From Carnegiea gigantea (lineage: Eukaryota > Streptophyta > Magnoliopsida > Caryophyllales > Cactaceae), in assembly GCA_029747015.1 (NCBI GenBank), contig JAKOGI010001341.1, positions 192,340 through 256,339 on the forward strand: 64,000 nucleotides of DNA. Reading direction: 5' to 3'. Position 1 is the first letter of the stretch; the number at the start of each line of letters is the position of its first letter. Shown here piece after piece: positions 44,711-58,384 of this stretch. The notes beneath the pieces were generated by a model. That model saw only the letters and a list, made by a program, of their open reading frames with translations, was not told where the DNA came from and did no database searches. The translations under genes were made by a program, and so were the position numbers.

Positions 44711-45693
44711 AAATCTTCAAAGCTGAACTCTAGACAAACTGATACGGGGAGATGTGTTTAGGATTTAACGACTCAATAACCTCCTCAGGCTTGGCAACTG
44801 ATACTATACCATAAGCAAGAATATCAATTAATATCGATCCCAAATAGTGCGCAACACATTTCAAAATTAGAAGAAGATGAGTGTTTTCAAAGAAGTATAT
44901 GACCACAAGCCCGACATCAAACTTAATCAACCCAAAGAACTAGAAAGCACATCACGTAAGGACATAGAATTGAGTGAAGCCAAATAAACTGGTAGAACCC
45001 CGCTTTTGAACAATGTGGTTCACTCTCACTCACATGTTTTAAATAAAATATGGGTTCACTCAAGACTCTATTCAAGGATGCAAACTACCGTAGGCTTGCT
45101 AATATTCTCAAATTCTTCACTAATGAGATGCAATGTGCACATGACAATGAAGAAGACCTTATATTGTAATATGGGCTTAAATGTTAAGGAAAAGGAGTGG
45201 ATAAATGAAATTGGGTAATGTGGAGCTAAGTGCTTTGTAAACTAAGAAGGAACCAACAGGGCACCAAGAAACCATTAAGTAAACCAACACTCCAAAACCT
45301 AATAACATAATAAATAATCCTCACAAATCAAATAGGAAATGAGTTGATAAAGAAGGGACACAAGCTATTTATATATCTAATGCCAATCAACTTATTTTGA
45401 CATGTTTGTTTTTATCCTTTTTCTCGAATTATTTCCTTTTTATATTTTTCTTCTTTTTTCTTTGGAAAATGAAATGAAATTTCAACTATTAAAAGACATA
45501 TGATCACTGAGTGTCAACTAACAACCTAATGCATATATATACACAACCTAAACTAGAGTCCTCAGTGAACCAACTAACCAAACAATCTTAAACTTGATTA
45601 TCCCCAAAACTACCCACTACATACTTGAAATAATGCTTCATAAACTTGTCGTAAATGTAGGAATATGTGTATGGCGATGGAAGTATATGATTC

Positions 45694-46778
45694 TGATGTA
45701 TAATCAGGCAAGAATAAGAGATGAGTATGACAAACGAGACACACTCAAAATAATATCTTACAAACTAAACTGGCTTAGATGATTGGAACACACAGAAAAT
45801 AGCATAAGCTTATTCAAGCTTATATAAAGCACACCACCAAACTGGAATCAAGACCCTTGTTTGCAAATTAGGCAAGACTCACCACCAACTAGCAAGCTAA
45901 GACACATTAGGTAGAGAGAATTATAGGATAAGCTATAATAGCCAGATTATAGGATAAGCTAGAGAGAATTTTGAGGGAAGGAGCCTGGCTTAACTTTCAC
46001 ATATCAACAACTGAGTAATAAATTATGAAAATTAGGCTTTTAAACTAAGCCTTACTCCCTCTCTCAACAGCTAAATAGAGTACATCATATTCTTAAAAAA
46101 ACAACAAAAGTTCAATTAAACTAGCCCTTAAACAGCAGGTGTATGTTTCCCTTAGCACGCATTTAGGTTGCGAATCTCTATTACTAAGGTGTTAAGCTTA
46201 GTAAGGATATAAACCATGCTAATGATGGTCATTTACAACAAGTTACACGCTCCTATCTAGAGAACTCCTTGGGTAGTAGCAAGTGGGCAGCAACTAAGCA
46301 TCCTGTGGATCAAAGTAATTTCTAGTGGACTTGAGCTGGATAAAAGCTGATGCTATCTGATCTGATGCTTTAACTCTAGGGTCTCTTTAGATAATATTTT
46401 TTACATGTCTTCACATCCTTAAACGAGCCAAATGGTTGTTATAACATATAGTTAAAGTTGACTCTCCAAAATACTACTAGGTTGGGCTAAAAAAGCAGAC
46501 AATGCATTGACTTGGCTGGCTCAATCTATTGGGTTGTCATAAAATGTGGAGCAACTTGTATCATTTGTTAGTTGATATGTGAACTAGCTAATGAGCTAAG
46601 TTACTCCTCAAAATAAATCCAGTGCTCACTGGATCAAGTAGCAAAACATTAACTTTAAAGGCAGACTGAATGAATAGCTGAGTTTGGACCTTGAGTTATT
46701 AGCTCCAGAATAAGTGCTTAAGCATCTTGAGTTGGAGCTTTTGGTTGAGCTTGGCTAGAGCTAAAGTGACCTCCATCA
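45694..46778 (-). repeat. Gypsy 3' LTR
   Basis: Starts TGATGTATAATCAGG and ends GACCTCCATCA. Collinear with 51177-52221 with many substitutions and small gaps. Confidence 0.88.
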
Positions 46779-46786
46779 CTGCTTCT

Positions 46787-49700
46787 TTATTGATAAGAAT
46801 TTGACCTAAAAGTCTTAATTGGGTACATCATCAAATAAGGGCTCAAATTTACCACATTAAAACTGGCTGATAATCCATAATCTCTTGGTAGGTCAACCTT
46901 GTATGCACTATCATTAACTCTTTCCAGAATCTCAAATGGGCCATCTTTTGTTGGGCTCAATTTGGACCTTCTCTTTTGTGGGAATCTTTCTTTTCTCAAG
47001 TGCACCCATACAGGGTCTCCTAGCTGAAAGACAACCTTATTTCAATGCTTTTTTGCACTGGACTGGTAGCTGGCATTGCTTCTTTCAATCTTCGCTCTCA
47101 CTTTGTCATATAACTCCTTGATTTCCTTGACTCTCTTCTCAGCTTGCACATTAGGCTTGTTTTCTAATGCTCCTTGTGCTAAATCCCTTAGAGTTAGAGG
47201 TTTAACACCACACACTGATGAAGACATGCTAGTGGACTTATTAGAGCTTTGTTGTAAGTAAACCCCATATGGGTTCTAATTAGTACTCTCAGGAGGGCCC
47301 CAAGAGTCCTATTGGTGATTTCAATTCCCATATAAGTTTGAGGATGGCAGGTGGTGCTGAACTTGAGCATGGTTCCTAGCTTTTTCCAAAGTATTATCTA
47401 AAAATGTTGAGGAATTTGGTATCCCTATCTGAAGCAATAGATCTAGGTATCCCATGAAGCCTTAGCCTTCTATAGAGTGGAGCTCAATAAAATGTGTGGC
47501 ATCATTAGTTTTTGAATAGGATATAAAATGTGCCATTCTGGAGAACCTATCCACAACCATAATGATTGAATCTTTACCTCTCTATGTTCTTGGCAATCCC
47601 AGGACAGAATCTATACTCACATCTATCAAAGGGGGTAGAGGTACTGGAAGGAATGTATAGAGTCCTTGAGGTAAAGAGTGACTCTTTGCCACTTGGCAAA
47701 TAGCACACTTCCTAACGGTGTCTTGATCATCCTTGCACATGCTAGGCTGGTAATAATACTCCTTGACCATAATTATCGCCTTATTTTCACCATAATGGCC
47801 TGCTAAAGCTCCTCTATGGACCTCTCTCATTAGTAGCTACATTGTTCCACACTTGGGTATACACAGCCTTGATCCCTTAAACAAATACCCATTTTGAATT
47901 AGATAATCCCCTTAGGCTTCTATTTGCAAGTCTCATAAAGCTCCTTAAAGACTTCATCCTGCTCATACAATGATTTAAGATGCTCAAAGCCTAAGATAAA
48001 AAGTTTCAAGCTGAAATAGGAGTAGATGTCTCCTAGACAATGCATCAGCTCCCTGATTTAGCTTTCCTTATTTATGCTTGATTGTGAAGTAGAAAGCTTG
48101 AAGTCCTTGTAGGCATTACAATACTCTACCTATTTTGCACGCCTGGCATTGTGCTTTTGTTGTCCCTTGATATACTTTAATGCTTCATGGTCAGAATGAA
48201 ATATAAATGCTTTAGCAATAAGATAGTGGCTCCAACGTTCCAAGCACCTCATGATTTCTTAGAATTCCTTATTATAAGTAAAGTATTTCCTCTTGGAATA
48301 GCACAATTTCTCACTAAATAAGGCCAAAGGTCTGCCTTTCTAAGTCAAAACTCCTCTAATGCCTACCCCTGAGGCATCACACCCAACCTTAAATATTTTC
48401 TTAAAGCAGGTTAGTACTAAAACTAGGGCTTGAGTGAGTTTGCATTTGATTTCTTCAAAGGCCTTTTGAGCCATGGAATTCCACTAAAAGGAGGTTCCCT
48501 TAATGACTTCAGCCGTTGGGGCTATGATGGTACTAAATTTTTTAATGAACCTCTTGTAGAAAGAAGCTACCCAATGAAAACTCCTCATATCATGGATGCT
48601 CGTTGGTATTGATTCGTCCCAGCCCTAATTGCCTTCACTTTACTTTCATTTACCTAAATGCCTTTAGGAGTAACAATATACCTAAGAAAGTTACTTTCCT
48701 AGTAAAGAAAGTACATTTCTTGAGGTTGCCATAGAGCTTTTCCTTCTTACATAATTGAATGATCTTCCTGAGATGAGTTAGATGTCCCTATTTAGTTTGC
48801 TGTATATTAGGATATCATCAAAGTACACAACAACAAATTTCTCCATAAATGGCTTGAACACTTGCTTCATGAGCCTTATGAATGTATTGGGTACATTGGA
48901 CAACCCAAAAGACATAACTATTCACTCAATAAGGCCTCCCTTTGCCTTGAAAGCAGTATTCCATTAATCTCCCTTCCTTATCCTGATATGATTCTTCTCA
49001 GGTTCACCTTAGAAAACACCCTCGAGCCATAGAGCTCATCCAGAATGTCTTCTAGCTTGGGGATTAGATGCTTATACTTGATAGTTATCTTATTAATAGC
49101 CCTACTATTAACACATATTGTTATGCTCCCATCTTTCTTAGAACAAGAAATGCTAGTTCTACACAGGGCTTGAGGCTCTTTCTTACGATCCCTTTGACTA
49201 AAAGCTCATCAGTCTGCCTCTGAATCTCTTAGGCATCCTTAGGGTTCATTCTATAGGCTAGTTTATTGAGTATGACAGCTCTAGGGATTAAATCAATGTG
49301 GTGCTGATTGGATCTCTTAGGTGGCAGGCTTGATGAAATCTCTTCTGGGAAAACATGCTTATATCGGCTAAGAATTTCAGTTGTTTTGTGGTGTAGGGGT
49401 TATATTTTTGTAGGTTCAGTGGTGGACTGAAGTATTCACCCTTTGATGAGTCTATACTTTGAGAGGCAATAAGTGTTGGCTCCAACTGAGTCAGTAGGAT
49501 ATCAGTTTGGTCTGGATTCTTTTGTGGCTCATGCTTAGGCAGTTAATGGGGGGATAAAGAGGAAAGGGTCATTTTCTTGCATCCGTGGTGAAAGAATAAG
49601 TGTTCAGGTACCCATCCTGGGTGATTTTTTTTGTTAAACAACCATGGTTGACCCAAAAGGATATGACATGCATCTATGAGGATTATGTCACACCAGACTT

Positions 49701-51010
49701 CATAAACGTAACTGTTGCCAATTGAAAAAGCAACTAAGCACCTTGAATTAACTTGTAATCCCTTACCTTGGCCAAGCCACTAGATATTATAGGGACAAGG
49801 GCGTATGGAGGTTTGCAATCCCAACTTTTCTACCACACTAGTAAAGGCCACATTTGAGTAGCTCCCACTGTTAATGATTAAGGACTAGACTTTGCCCTGA
49901 ATGGTGCACCTGGTTTGGAGTATATTCTCCCTCAATTCATCCTTTGCACTCTTTTGGATGTTAAGGGCTCTCCTAATCACCAACATTTCTCTCTCATCTA
50001 GTTCAGCAACCAACTCCTCTCCTTCTTGCTCTCCCATTAAGTAGACCTCCCTTTGTTCCTCTATTTCTTCCTCTTAGATAGCTTGGTATTCAACCAAGGT
50101 TATGACCCTCCTATTAGGGCAATCAGAAGCAATATGCCCTAATCCTTGACACTTATAGCACTTTTGTTGGCATTATAGCCTGGTGGGGTTTATTTGTGAA
50201 GTTGGGTCTTAAGTGAAGAGGATCCAGTGGGTCTGGGAGTCAATGGAACACTCCCCTTGTTGAAAGGTGGCTTTCTGGAAAATGGTTTGGGTAGGTCCTT
50301 CTTTACTGGCTTTGTTTTCTTTTGTTACTCAACTCTATGAGTCAACACACAAACATCCTTAAAAGTGGTTTACTGTTACAATTCCACAACATAAGAGTAC
50401 TTAGGATCTAACCCACTAAGGTACCTCACATTGGTCTAATCCTCAGGTTCTTGCAAGTCACATTTGATCCAAAGTTTCTCAACCTCTTAGGTGTACTCCT
50501 CAACAGACATAGATCCTTGAGTCAAACTATACAACTGAGCATGGTTGTCTTGAAGATATGAAGGAGTTAGGAACTTGGCCTTGAGCTTGAACTTTATTTT
50601 TGCACAGGTTCTAATCTTGCTCTTCCTCCTTTTAGCTCTCTTAGAACACAAGTTGGTCCACCAGAGTGATGCATATTTCCTCAGCCTTAAAGCCACCAAC
50701 TTGACCTTCTTATTTTTTAGAATGTCTTTGTAATAAGAGACTCTCTCAACTATATGCAACCAGTCAAAAAATTCATCAGGGTTAAGTTTTCCTTCAAATT
50801 GAGGAGCTTCAACTTTGATATCATGGGTAGACTGATGGTGATGATACCTTCTGCCTCTTCTTGTCCTTGGCTTAGAATCACTCTCACTAGAGCTGTTAAA
50901 AGGGTTCTCTTGGCTCTCAGTTCCTTCATGTGACTCGCCTTAAGAGCTTGTCGAGTTAGAATACAAGGCTCTCCTTTTATTCTTGAAGGATTCCCCATGC
51001 TGCTACTCAT
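46787..51010 (-). pseudogene. Gypsy gag-pol polyprotein, broken
   Basis: Read 51010 to 46787. Gag core at about 50760-50490: KLVALRLRKYASLWWTNL, KLKAKFLTPSYLQD. Zinc knuckle near 50160: CYKCQGLGHIASDCP (CX2CX4HX4C complete). Protease near 49870: INSGSYSNVAFTS, where the catalytic DSGS box reads NSGS (codon at 49870-49872). RT near 49080-48790: [15 protein letters not shown], then the YFDD box [13 protein letters not shown]. RNase H near 48200: LKYIKGQQKHNARRAKW. Integrase at 47830-46790: zinc-binding HRGALAGHYG and KCAICQVAKS, then [15 protein letters not shown], and a C-terminus with PFEILERVNDSAYKVDLP and ASFNVVNLSPY. No chromodomain is seen after it. Stops and shifts occur throughout. Confidence 0.88.
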
Positions 51011-51160
51011 TCTGCTTTTCTGAATACTAATAATTCTTCATTAAAAATTTTCTTTCAAGGTCATACTGCTACTCATCTTTCCTAGATAGCAAACTGGTTT
51101 TTTGTGGTTTATGTGTTTGGGTCAAAGGATTGTGTTTTTATACCTAGGAGAGTTGTCTAA

Positions 51161-51172
51161 GCTCTGATACCA
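51161..51172 (-). other. Primer-binding site (gypsy), initiator tRNA-Met
   Basis: TGGTATCAGAGC in the minus direction, four bases from the 5' LTR end. Confidence 0.9.
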
Positions 51173-51176
51173 AATA

Positions 51177-52221
51177 TGATGTATAATTAGGCAAGAACTA
51201 AAGATGAGTAAGATAAACTAGAAACACTCAAAACAATCTCTTACAAACTGAAATGGCTTAGATGATTGGAACACATAGAAAATAGAATAAGCTGATTCAA
51301 CCTTGGATAAGAAACACTCACCAAACTAGAATCAGGGCCCTTGGTTGTAAATTGGATAAGACACACCACCAATTAGCAAGCTAAGACTCATTAGATCACT
51401 ACCTACAATGGTCGGATTATAGGGTAAGCTAGAGAGAATTTTAAGGGAAGAAGCCTTGCTCAACTTTCATATATCAACAACTAAGTAATATATCATGAAA
51501 ATTAGGCTTTTAAACTAAGCCTTACTCCCTATCTTAACAGCTAAACTAGAGTACATCAGACTCTAAAAACAGCAACAAAAGTTCAATTAAACCAGCCCTT
51601 AAACAGTAGGTGTATGCTTGATCCTTGACACTTATTTAGGTCGCTAATGTCTATTACTGAGGTGTCAAGATTAGGAAGGATCTAAACCATGCTAATGATG
51701 GTTATTTATAGAAATTTGTAGCCTCTAACCTAGAGAATTCCTGAAGCAGCAGCTAAGCATCTAGTGGATCAAAGGAATTTCTAGTGAACTTGAGCTAGAT
51801 AAAAGTTGGTGTTATCTAATCTAATGTTGTGACTTTAAGGTCACTTGAGATAATATTATTAACATGTATTTACATCCTTAAACAAGCCAAATGGTTGCTA
51901 TAACATAGAGTCAAAGTTGACTCTCTATAATACTGCCAGGCTAGACTGAAAAACTGGGTAGTGCATTGACTTGGTTGACTCAATCTGTTGGGTCGTCATA
52001 AAATATGAGGCAACTTGTATCATTTGTTAGTTGATATGTGAGCTATCAAATGAGCTAAGTTACTCCTAAAAATAAATCCATTGCTCACTAAATCAAGTAA
52101 TAAAATGAGGACTTCAAAGGCTGAATTTGGCCCTTGACTGATGTCCTCTAGAATTCGTGCTTGGACATTATGAGTTGGACCTTTTGGTTGAGCTTGGTTG
52201 GTAGTAGAGTGACCTCCATCA
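51177..52221 (-). repeat. Gypsy 5' LTR
   Basis: Starts TGATGTATAATTAGG and ends GACCTCCATCA on the plus strand; it adjoins the primer site. Confidence 0.88.
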
Positions 52222-53394
52222 GAATGGTTCATAACAAAGAATGCCTTTATCACATCATCAAATATGCAAATGCTAATATGACTTTGAATAAGAATCACAA
52301 CAAGTTCTAGAGGAACTTGGAAGAGTTATACACATGGAAGAATATAAGACTAAATATAACAAAGTAGTCCAAATAAAGCTTAAAAGTGTCACAGGATGTC
52401 TAACAAAGTCCCATCTAGCTTATAAAATGAATCTCATATACCAACATTAGTATTTGAGACTGTAAGGGATAACATAGTTCTCAATGAAGACAATGGCACA
52501 GAATAAGAGACATTCATAAAACCTTCAAAAATTTTCACACCAAGGTACCTAGAGAATCATCATTGGAGGTTTCTTTCTTTTATTTTCACATTTTCCATTA
52601 TTTTTCATTTTTTTCTAATTTTTCTTCAGTTTTTTGTTTTTTTTTCCCCTAAGTGTAAACCTAAACCTTGAATGCAAATTTGAACATGCACCTTAATGAG
52701 CTATATGCAATGCTAATGCAATTTAGACAAGACATGCTTAAACTAAGATGAAAAAATTACAAAATCCCTCTTCCATGCTTAGACAATACGTTGCCTTTAT
52801 TGTAAACGTATAAAACATGTAAAGACTAAAAGGGAGTAGGATCATACAAAAGCGCACATCAAAGATGTATGAAAACTAAAGAAGAAAAATAAGGGAAAAC
52901 ATAAAAGAACCTTAGGTCGTCTCCTAAGAAGCACTTCCTTAAGGTCTCTAGTTAGATCCTGCATCGATCATCCTTTAGAGAGGGGCAAAACAAATAAGAA
53001 AGAGGACTCCATAGGAAAGGTAGGAAAGGGTCGGATCGACGCATTTAATAAATGGGTTAATTTCGTGTTGGCATTGAAAAGAGCTTAGATTTGCTCAAAA
53101 TTAAAAAACAACATGTTTTCGTGTTAAACGATCAATTTGTGTCGACTTTAGGTTCAAAAAATGGTTCGACTCGGGTTAGGTTCACATTTCTCTCATTAAC
53201 TTCAAGTCGGGCTCGTGTCGTGTTATTGTGTCAGGTTAGACTTCCTCAGGTCTACTCCACAGCTCTTGTCCCTCCTTTATCATGGAACTCACACTCAAAT
53301 TCTTGTAAGAAAATGAGTCACTTCAAGTAGATAGTGGTCCCTCTTAAGCATCATATATCACCAAGAAGCTTAGTTTAATAGATGATGATCTCAG
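52222..53394 (-). other. Non-coding part of the minus-strand Athila-like element
   Basis: From 52240 to about 52960 it matches, inverted, the non-coding region of the element at 35488 (for example CAAATAAAGCTTAAAA...ATCACATCATCAAATATGCAAATGCTAA against the 40030-40220 region). No gene is seen; 52960-53394 has no recognised similarity. Confidence 0.6.
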
Positions 53395-55485
53395 CTAGAT
53401 ACCATTTGACAGGCCACTATCACAATAACCAAACTCGACCTCCAAATCAAGGTCAATCTCAATATCACCTAAAGGCTGCCAAAAAAAAAAAAAAGGCAAT
53501 AATTGTGCAAAGCTATAACTATTACTCAAATAACCCCCATCAAAAGCATAAGGCTCATCCTTAACAATGCTAGGTAGCAAGGTTATAGCCAAATTCACCT
53601 TCTTTCTATCATGTCCATGTCCCTTGAAGAGTACATAATCAAGCATGTGAGGATCATTTGGAAACACATCAACTACACTTATATCCTCATCAGGAGCTAG
53701 CATATCATACCCACAATAAGAAAAAGAAGGATAAAACTCATGGACCTTAAACAAACCAAACTCAACGTGGAGCTCACCCACATCAAAAGTTAACCTCCCC
53801 TCCATAACATCAATTTTGCACTAAAAGTGGCGAAGAAAGGCATTTAAAGTGTGACGTGGGTGTGGGCATCTTCAGCCATGTCTAATAACAAAGTCTATAG
53901 GTATATAAAACTAACCTACCTTGATGGGAACATCCTCTAAAATACTTAAATGGTACTTTACATAATAGTCTGCTAGTTGAAGGTAAGTAGTGGTGGTCCT
54001 CAACTTTCCTAAGTCAAGTCTCTCAGAAATAGAATACATAATCAAGCTCGCATTAGAACCAAGGTCACAAAATGCCAAATGAATGCTAACATTTCAAATT
54101 AAATAAGGAATAAAGAAGCTATCAGAGTCTATAAGCTTAACAGGAAGCATATTTAGAACTACATCATTATATTCTTCACCTAAAGCTCTGGTCTCATGCT
54201 CATCAATCTTCCTCTTTTTAGATATAATTTCTTCTAAAAAAATTATCATACATAGGCATTTGAGACAATGCATCAATAAAAGGCTAATTTCAGCTTAGAG
54301 GCTAATTTTTTAATATACTCATCTTGCTTTTATTGGGCTAAAACACACTCTCCAACATAGCCTCTAGGTTAGACCTTTGTGGAGTTTGTGGAGGCAAGTT
54401 AGGTCTTTTAAAAATAGGACATGGGGGCCTAGCATTGGCTTGGCGGAAGGGAAGAGAGTCACTCTTGTATGGTAAGTTGGGATGGCTCTTCCAATTGGGA
54501 TTGTCGTTATTAGAGCACAAGTAATGGTTTGACCGACATTAGAAGTTACTAACATACGCTACTTGCTCACTCAAGGGTTGGACAAAAGGACTCCTAATTT
54601 GACAATTTAAAGTCACATTGTCAAAAGATCTACAACTACTAGAGGTAGGGAAGGAGGTACATGCATTCACCACATTAGCATTAAGCCCTTGAGTCATGAC
54701 ATTCATTTTAGCAGTAAGAAAGGTTAAAGCACAACATCAAATTTACCTTCGTCCTTCTGAGAATGAGTCCTCTCATTAGACCATTGGTAGTTGTTGAGCA
54801 TTGTCTCCTTAATTAAGTTACATACCTCATCCTCCATCTTATTTAGTAAGGTTTCTCCTGCGATTACATCTATCATAGACCTCATAGCTTGTGTGACTCT
54901 ATTATGAAAGTTTACATTATCATATCCTTTTGGAGACCATGATGGGGGTACAACCTTAAAAGGCCCCTGAAGTGCTTTCAAGCTCCATCAAGAGATTTAT
55001 CCTCCTATTGAGCAAATAAGCCGACTTAGTTTCTCGAGCTCACTGTCTTACTAGGGGAAGAACTTAGCGATGAATACTTTGGTAAGCTTATCCCATGTGG
55101 TGATGGATCCTGATGGCAAAGGCTGAAGCCATGCCTTTGCTTTATCCATAAGAGAAAACTAAAACAAGTGGGGGCGGATCATAGCATTAGAGGCACCATT
55201 GAACTTCAAGGGGTGTCACAGACCTTAGAAAAACTGAGAAGTGTAAGCTGGGATCCTGCATGGTTGTGTTCCCGAATTGAGATTTTTGTACCATCGCAAT
55301 TAGTGTCGACTTGAGTTCAAAATTATTCGCAGACACGAAGCCCTAGTAATGCTTGGAGTGAGGCTATTGACTCCCGTAGTGACATAGTCCCTAAGGGTCC
55401 TCATTTGCTCATTTTCACCAACTGGTCTTTTAAGTGTGGTTTTGGTCGCTTCTAGGTCCTCTTGAATCTTTCGGTGTCTCTTCAA
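53395..55485 (-). pseudogene. Athila-type gag and protease, broken
   Basis: Read 55485 to 53395. Gag: FSLMDKAKAWLQPLPSGSIT, TTWDKLTKVFIAKFFP and, near 54790, NLIKETMLNNYQWSNER, all characteristic of Athila/Tat gag. Protease region (about 54240-53900): EEIISKKRKIDEHE, LAFCDLGSNASLIMYSI (the Athila protease active-site region, D-L-G) and LQLADYYVKYHLSILEDV. Then RLTFDVGELHVEFGLFKV, which follows the protease in Athila. Instead of RT, the sequence passes into non-coding DNA. One segment (53805-53395) is open for 136 codons. Frameshifts and stops elsewhere. Confidence 0.82.
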
Positions 55486-55662
55486 TCTATGGAAAGTCCG
55501 CTCGGAGTCAAACTCAAAGCATGCTCCAAAGCTGGCAGACTTGTGTATAAAATGGAAGACAACTTACACACAATCAAAGCACATAAAGAAGAGTAAAATT
55601 AAACAATAAAAAACGAAAAAATGCTTAGTCAAACTTCTGGGGGTTACTCAATATCCAAATCT

Positions 55663-55687
55663 AGTTCCCAGCAATGACTCAAAAACA
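55663..55687 (-). other. Degenerate primer site (minus-strand Athila-like element)
   Basis: In the minus direction GTTTTTGAGTCATTGCTGGG follows the LTR. It aligns with GTTTTTGGCGCTGTTACCAGG of the related element at 38328, but several bases have changed. Confidence 0.6.
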
Positions 55688-56990
55688 TGACTACCACTGC
55701 AATGCATGGGGTGTTGTAGTGTGTTAAGGTGGTTACCATGAAGACTAGATTGAATTACTATGTGTGTTCCTTTAAAGTTTGCTAGGCGAAATCAAGATTG
55801 ATTTGGATTCCATCTAAAAAATGCTAAACAATCTAGGATTAATTTTAATAGGTAAAGCATCTAGGGTTAGCATCAGCTAACAATGCACTGATCTAACTAG
55901 TTAAACAAACACTTAACATTTTAATATTTAAGAAGTCATAGTTTTCTTTTGAAATGGATTGAATTAACTCAATCAAGCTAATTACCAATTCTCATTAGAT
56001 CTTAATTTAATCAACTCTAAGAGTATAATTATCATAGGACCCCTCAATTCATAATCCTTTTTCAACTGATTAAAAAACTGGGTCCAATCTTAGTTTTGCA
56101 ACAATGATCTTCACCTTTCAATACATTGATCAAGCACCTAACATACATGTAAGAAATTGGCAAGAAATGTTACAACAACATCAAAACTCTAGGATTAATT
56201 TGAAACAACCAAACAAAGATTCAAAGCGCAAAGAGTATAAACTTGCAAAATAAACAACATCAATTCAGTTCAGTAACCCTTAAGTTAAGGGAACTATTCT
56301 CTCATGTTCAAATTCAACAAAAAAAATCTAAAATCTTAAATGTATCTAGAACATAAATTAAGAAAATTAAAGAGAGTATTGCTTATCCTTGAAGCCCAGT
56401 TGGTAATCTCTCAATCGACGTCCGGAATCCTTCAAATCTGGCTCAGTCTCCTCTCCTCCTTCCTTCAAGTTCTCAAAAATGGTGGGTGTGGATATAAGGA
56501 AGGTGATAAACGTGATAGACAAATAATAGAATCCCAAAAAAGGCTACAAATAAGGATTTTATTGTAGACTTTAAGGTTGCGTAATGCCAAAAACACTTAC
56601 AAATGAATAGCTGCGAAGAAACTAGCATGGAACGGGGATGGATGGTGATCGCAGACAATGTGTAGGTTCCAGCACTATCTATTGCCAGCACCAAGCCTAA
56701 CCATGGTGCCCTTTCCCTTGGTTGCTTTTTCTTATTCTTCCTACTACTTCTTCTCGAAATGCTGATGAATTGTGATACTAACCACAATATGTTTCAATCA
56801 AAAGGCCTCAACATAATCTTTCTACTCATATGTCTTGGGCTCACAAAGTTGAAATCTATGAACACTCTCAAAACAAGCAAAACCCACACATAATAGTAGA
56901 AATAGGGGCATAAATAACAAAATTAAGTATATTAATACTCTAAAATGACTATCAAATACTTAAGTAATCCAGGCAAATATGAGGCCCACA
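55688..56990 (-). repeat. Athila-like 5' LTR (minus-strand element)
   Basis: Starts TGACTACCACTG on the plus strand; the far end is placed at CCCACA (56990) by comparison with the other LTR and is good to a few bases. Confidence 0.75.
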
Positions 56991-57295
56991 AGCAATGACA
57001 GGAGCAAGTATTGAAACCTGTAGAAATCTTGAACATTAAGATACAAAAGCAAGAAAATAGAATCTGGGAGGTAGTTTTGAATGTCCAAGGCCTAAGTAAG
57101 GATAATGAAGAGCCTTAAGATAATGCTAACAAGGAAGAACCTCCTAATAAAGAACCACCTAAGAGGAGTGGGGAAGCTAATAAAAAGAAGGAAGCTCTTA
57201 AATATAATCCACATTTAGCTTAGATATGCAACTACTCAATGATTTAGCTATATTTAATAATCATTTCTTTAATTATAAGAGTTTCGCATCAATCC

Positions 57296-58351
57296 CCAAC
57301 GACAAGCTACCCCCAAAATTTTCTACACCTGACATAAAATTCTATAGAGCTGCAAATCCTCATCATCTTGTGAGAAATTTCTTAGTGCTATGACTTTGAA
57401 AGACATTGAATAAGATGTATTCCAAATCATCTTTCCAAGACTTTTAACAAAGAAGTCATAAAGTGGTGCAATGCAGTTGACCTACGAAAGGTCACTAATG
57501 AAGAAGACCTTTCGAAGGAATTTCTCAACCAATATGTATACAGTATTGTCTACCCTTAGGGTTTTGAAGTTGTTAAAGTGCGAAGAGAAGAAGTCTTTCA
57601 CGGAGTTCTTAGTTTGGTGGAATGCAAAGGCCGTGCATATGGTGGGTTACTCGTTTGAGAAGGATCAAGCCAGACTATTAATCAAGTACCTTCAACTATC
57701 TTATAAAGTACATGAAATTCCATCTAATAATAGATTTTTCCTCTTTGAGAGATGTAGGCATGCCAGTTGAAGAAGAGATATGGTCCACTGAGGCGATTGG
57801 CAACTGAAAGGGCTATTAGAGCTAAAATCAGAAGTAATGGCACTACCAATAAGGGGAAAGAAGTATAATTCCTTAAACGCTGGACTTAATATACCCCTAT
57901 TGGGATGACTTATGCCTAAGCTCTTACATGACTATTACCCCAAGGAATGATGACCTTTCCACTTGTCAAACTAGAGATCAAAGAAGCTTTAAACTCCAAG
58001 GATTGGAACGTGAGTAAGTTATGTAAGTATCATCGAGCCCGAGGCTACAATGTTGAAGATTGCTAGACCTTTATTAATATGTTACAATAGTTGTTCAAAT
58101 TAGGGGCATTTCATTTACTTCATATGGCCCAAAAGCTCGACAATGATAAGAACCCACTCGGTTTACATGATAACATCTTCAATATTTTTTATCTCTAAGA
58201 ATTGGAGCTATCCATCTATATAACCTTATATAGATGCATCAAAGCCTAAAGTCAGCTTGTCATCAAACAATCAGGAGGTATGTGGACTGTACGATAGTGA
58301 TAAGGAGGATGTCTACAAACCTAGGCAGGAATTTGGCAAACTAAGAGAATC

Positions 58352-58384
<33 letters not shown>

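Larger units (their letters stand above)
45694..52221 (-). mobile_element. Ty3/gypsy retrotransposon, full length but decayed
   Basis: Two LTRs of 1085 and 1045 bases with TGATG and CATCA ends, an initiator-Met primer site, and gag, zinc knuckle, protease, RT, RNase H and integrase remains in gypsy order on the minus strand. It interrupts the 3' non-coding part of the Athila-like element: the sequences on either side match neighbouring positions of the related element near 40220. Flanking pentamers GATTC and GAATG agree at only three positions, so the target duplication is unclear or mutated. Confidence 0.85.
43354..56990 (-). mobile_element. Athila-like element on the minus strand, holding a nested gypsy element
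   Basis: LTRs lie at 43354-44694 and 55688-56990. In the minus direction a degenerate primer site follows the 55688 LTR, and the polypurine tract AGCATAGGGGAGTTA precedes the 44694 LTR. Gag and protease remains of Athila type lie at 55485-53395; RT, RNase H and integrase are missing. Sequence after the primer site matches that of the element at 35488 (GTTTGACTAAGCATTTTT). A full gypsy element (45694-52221) is inserted in its 3' non-coding part. Target duplication not found. Confidence 0.82.
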
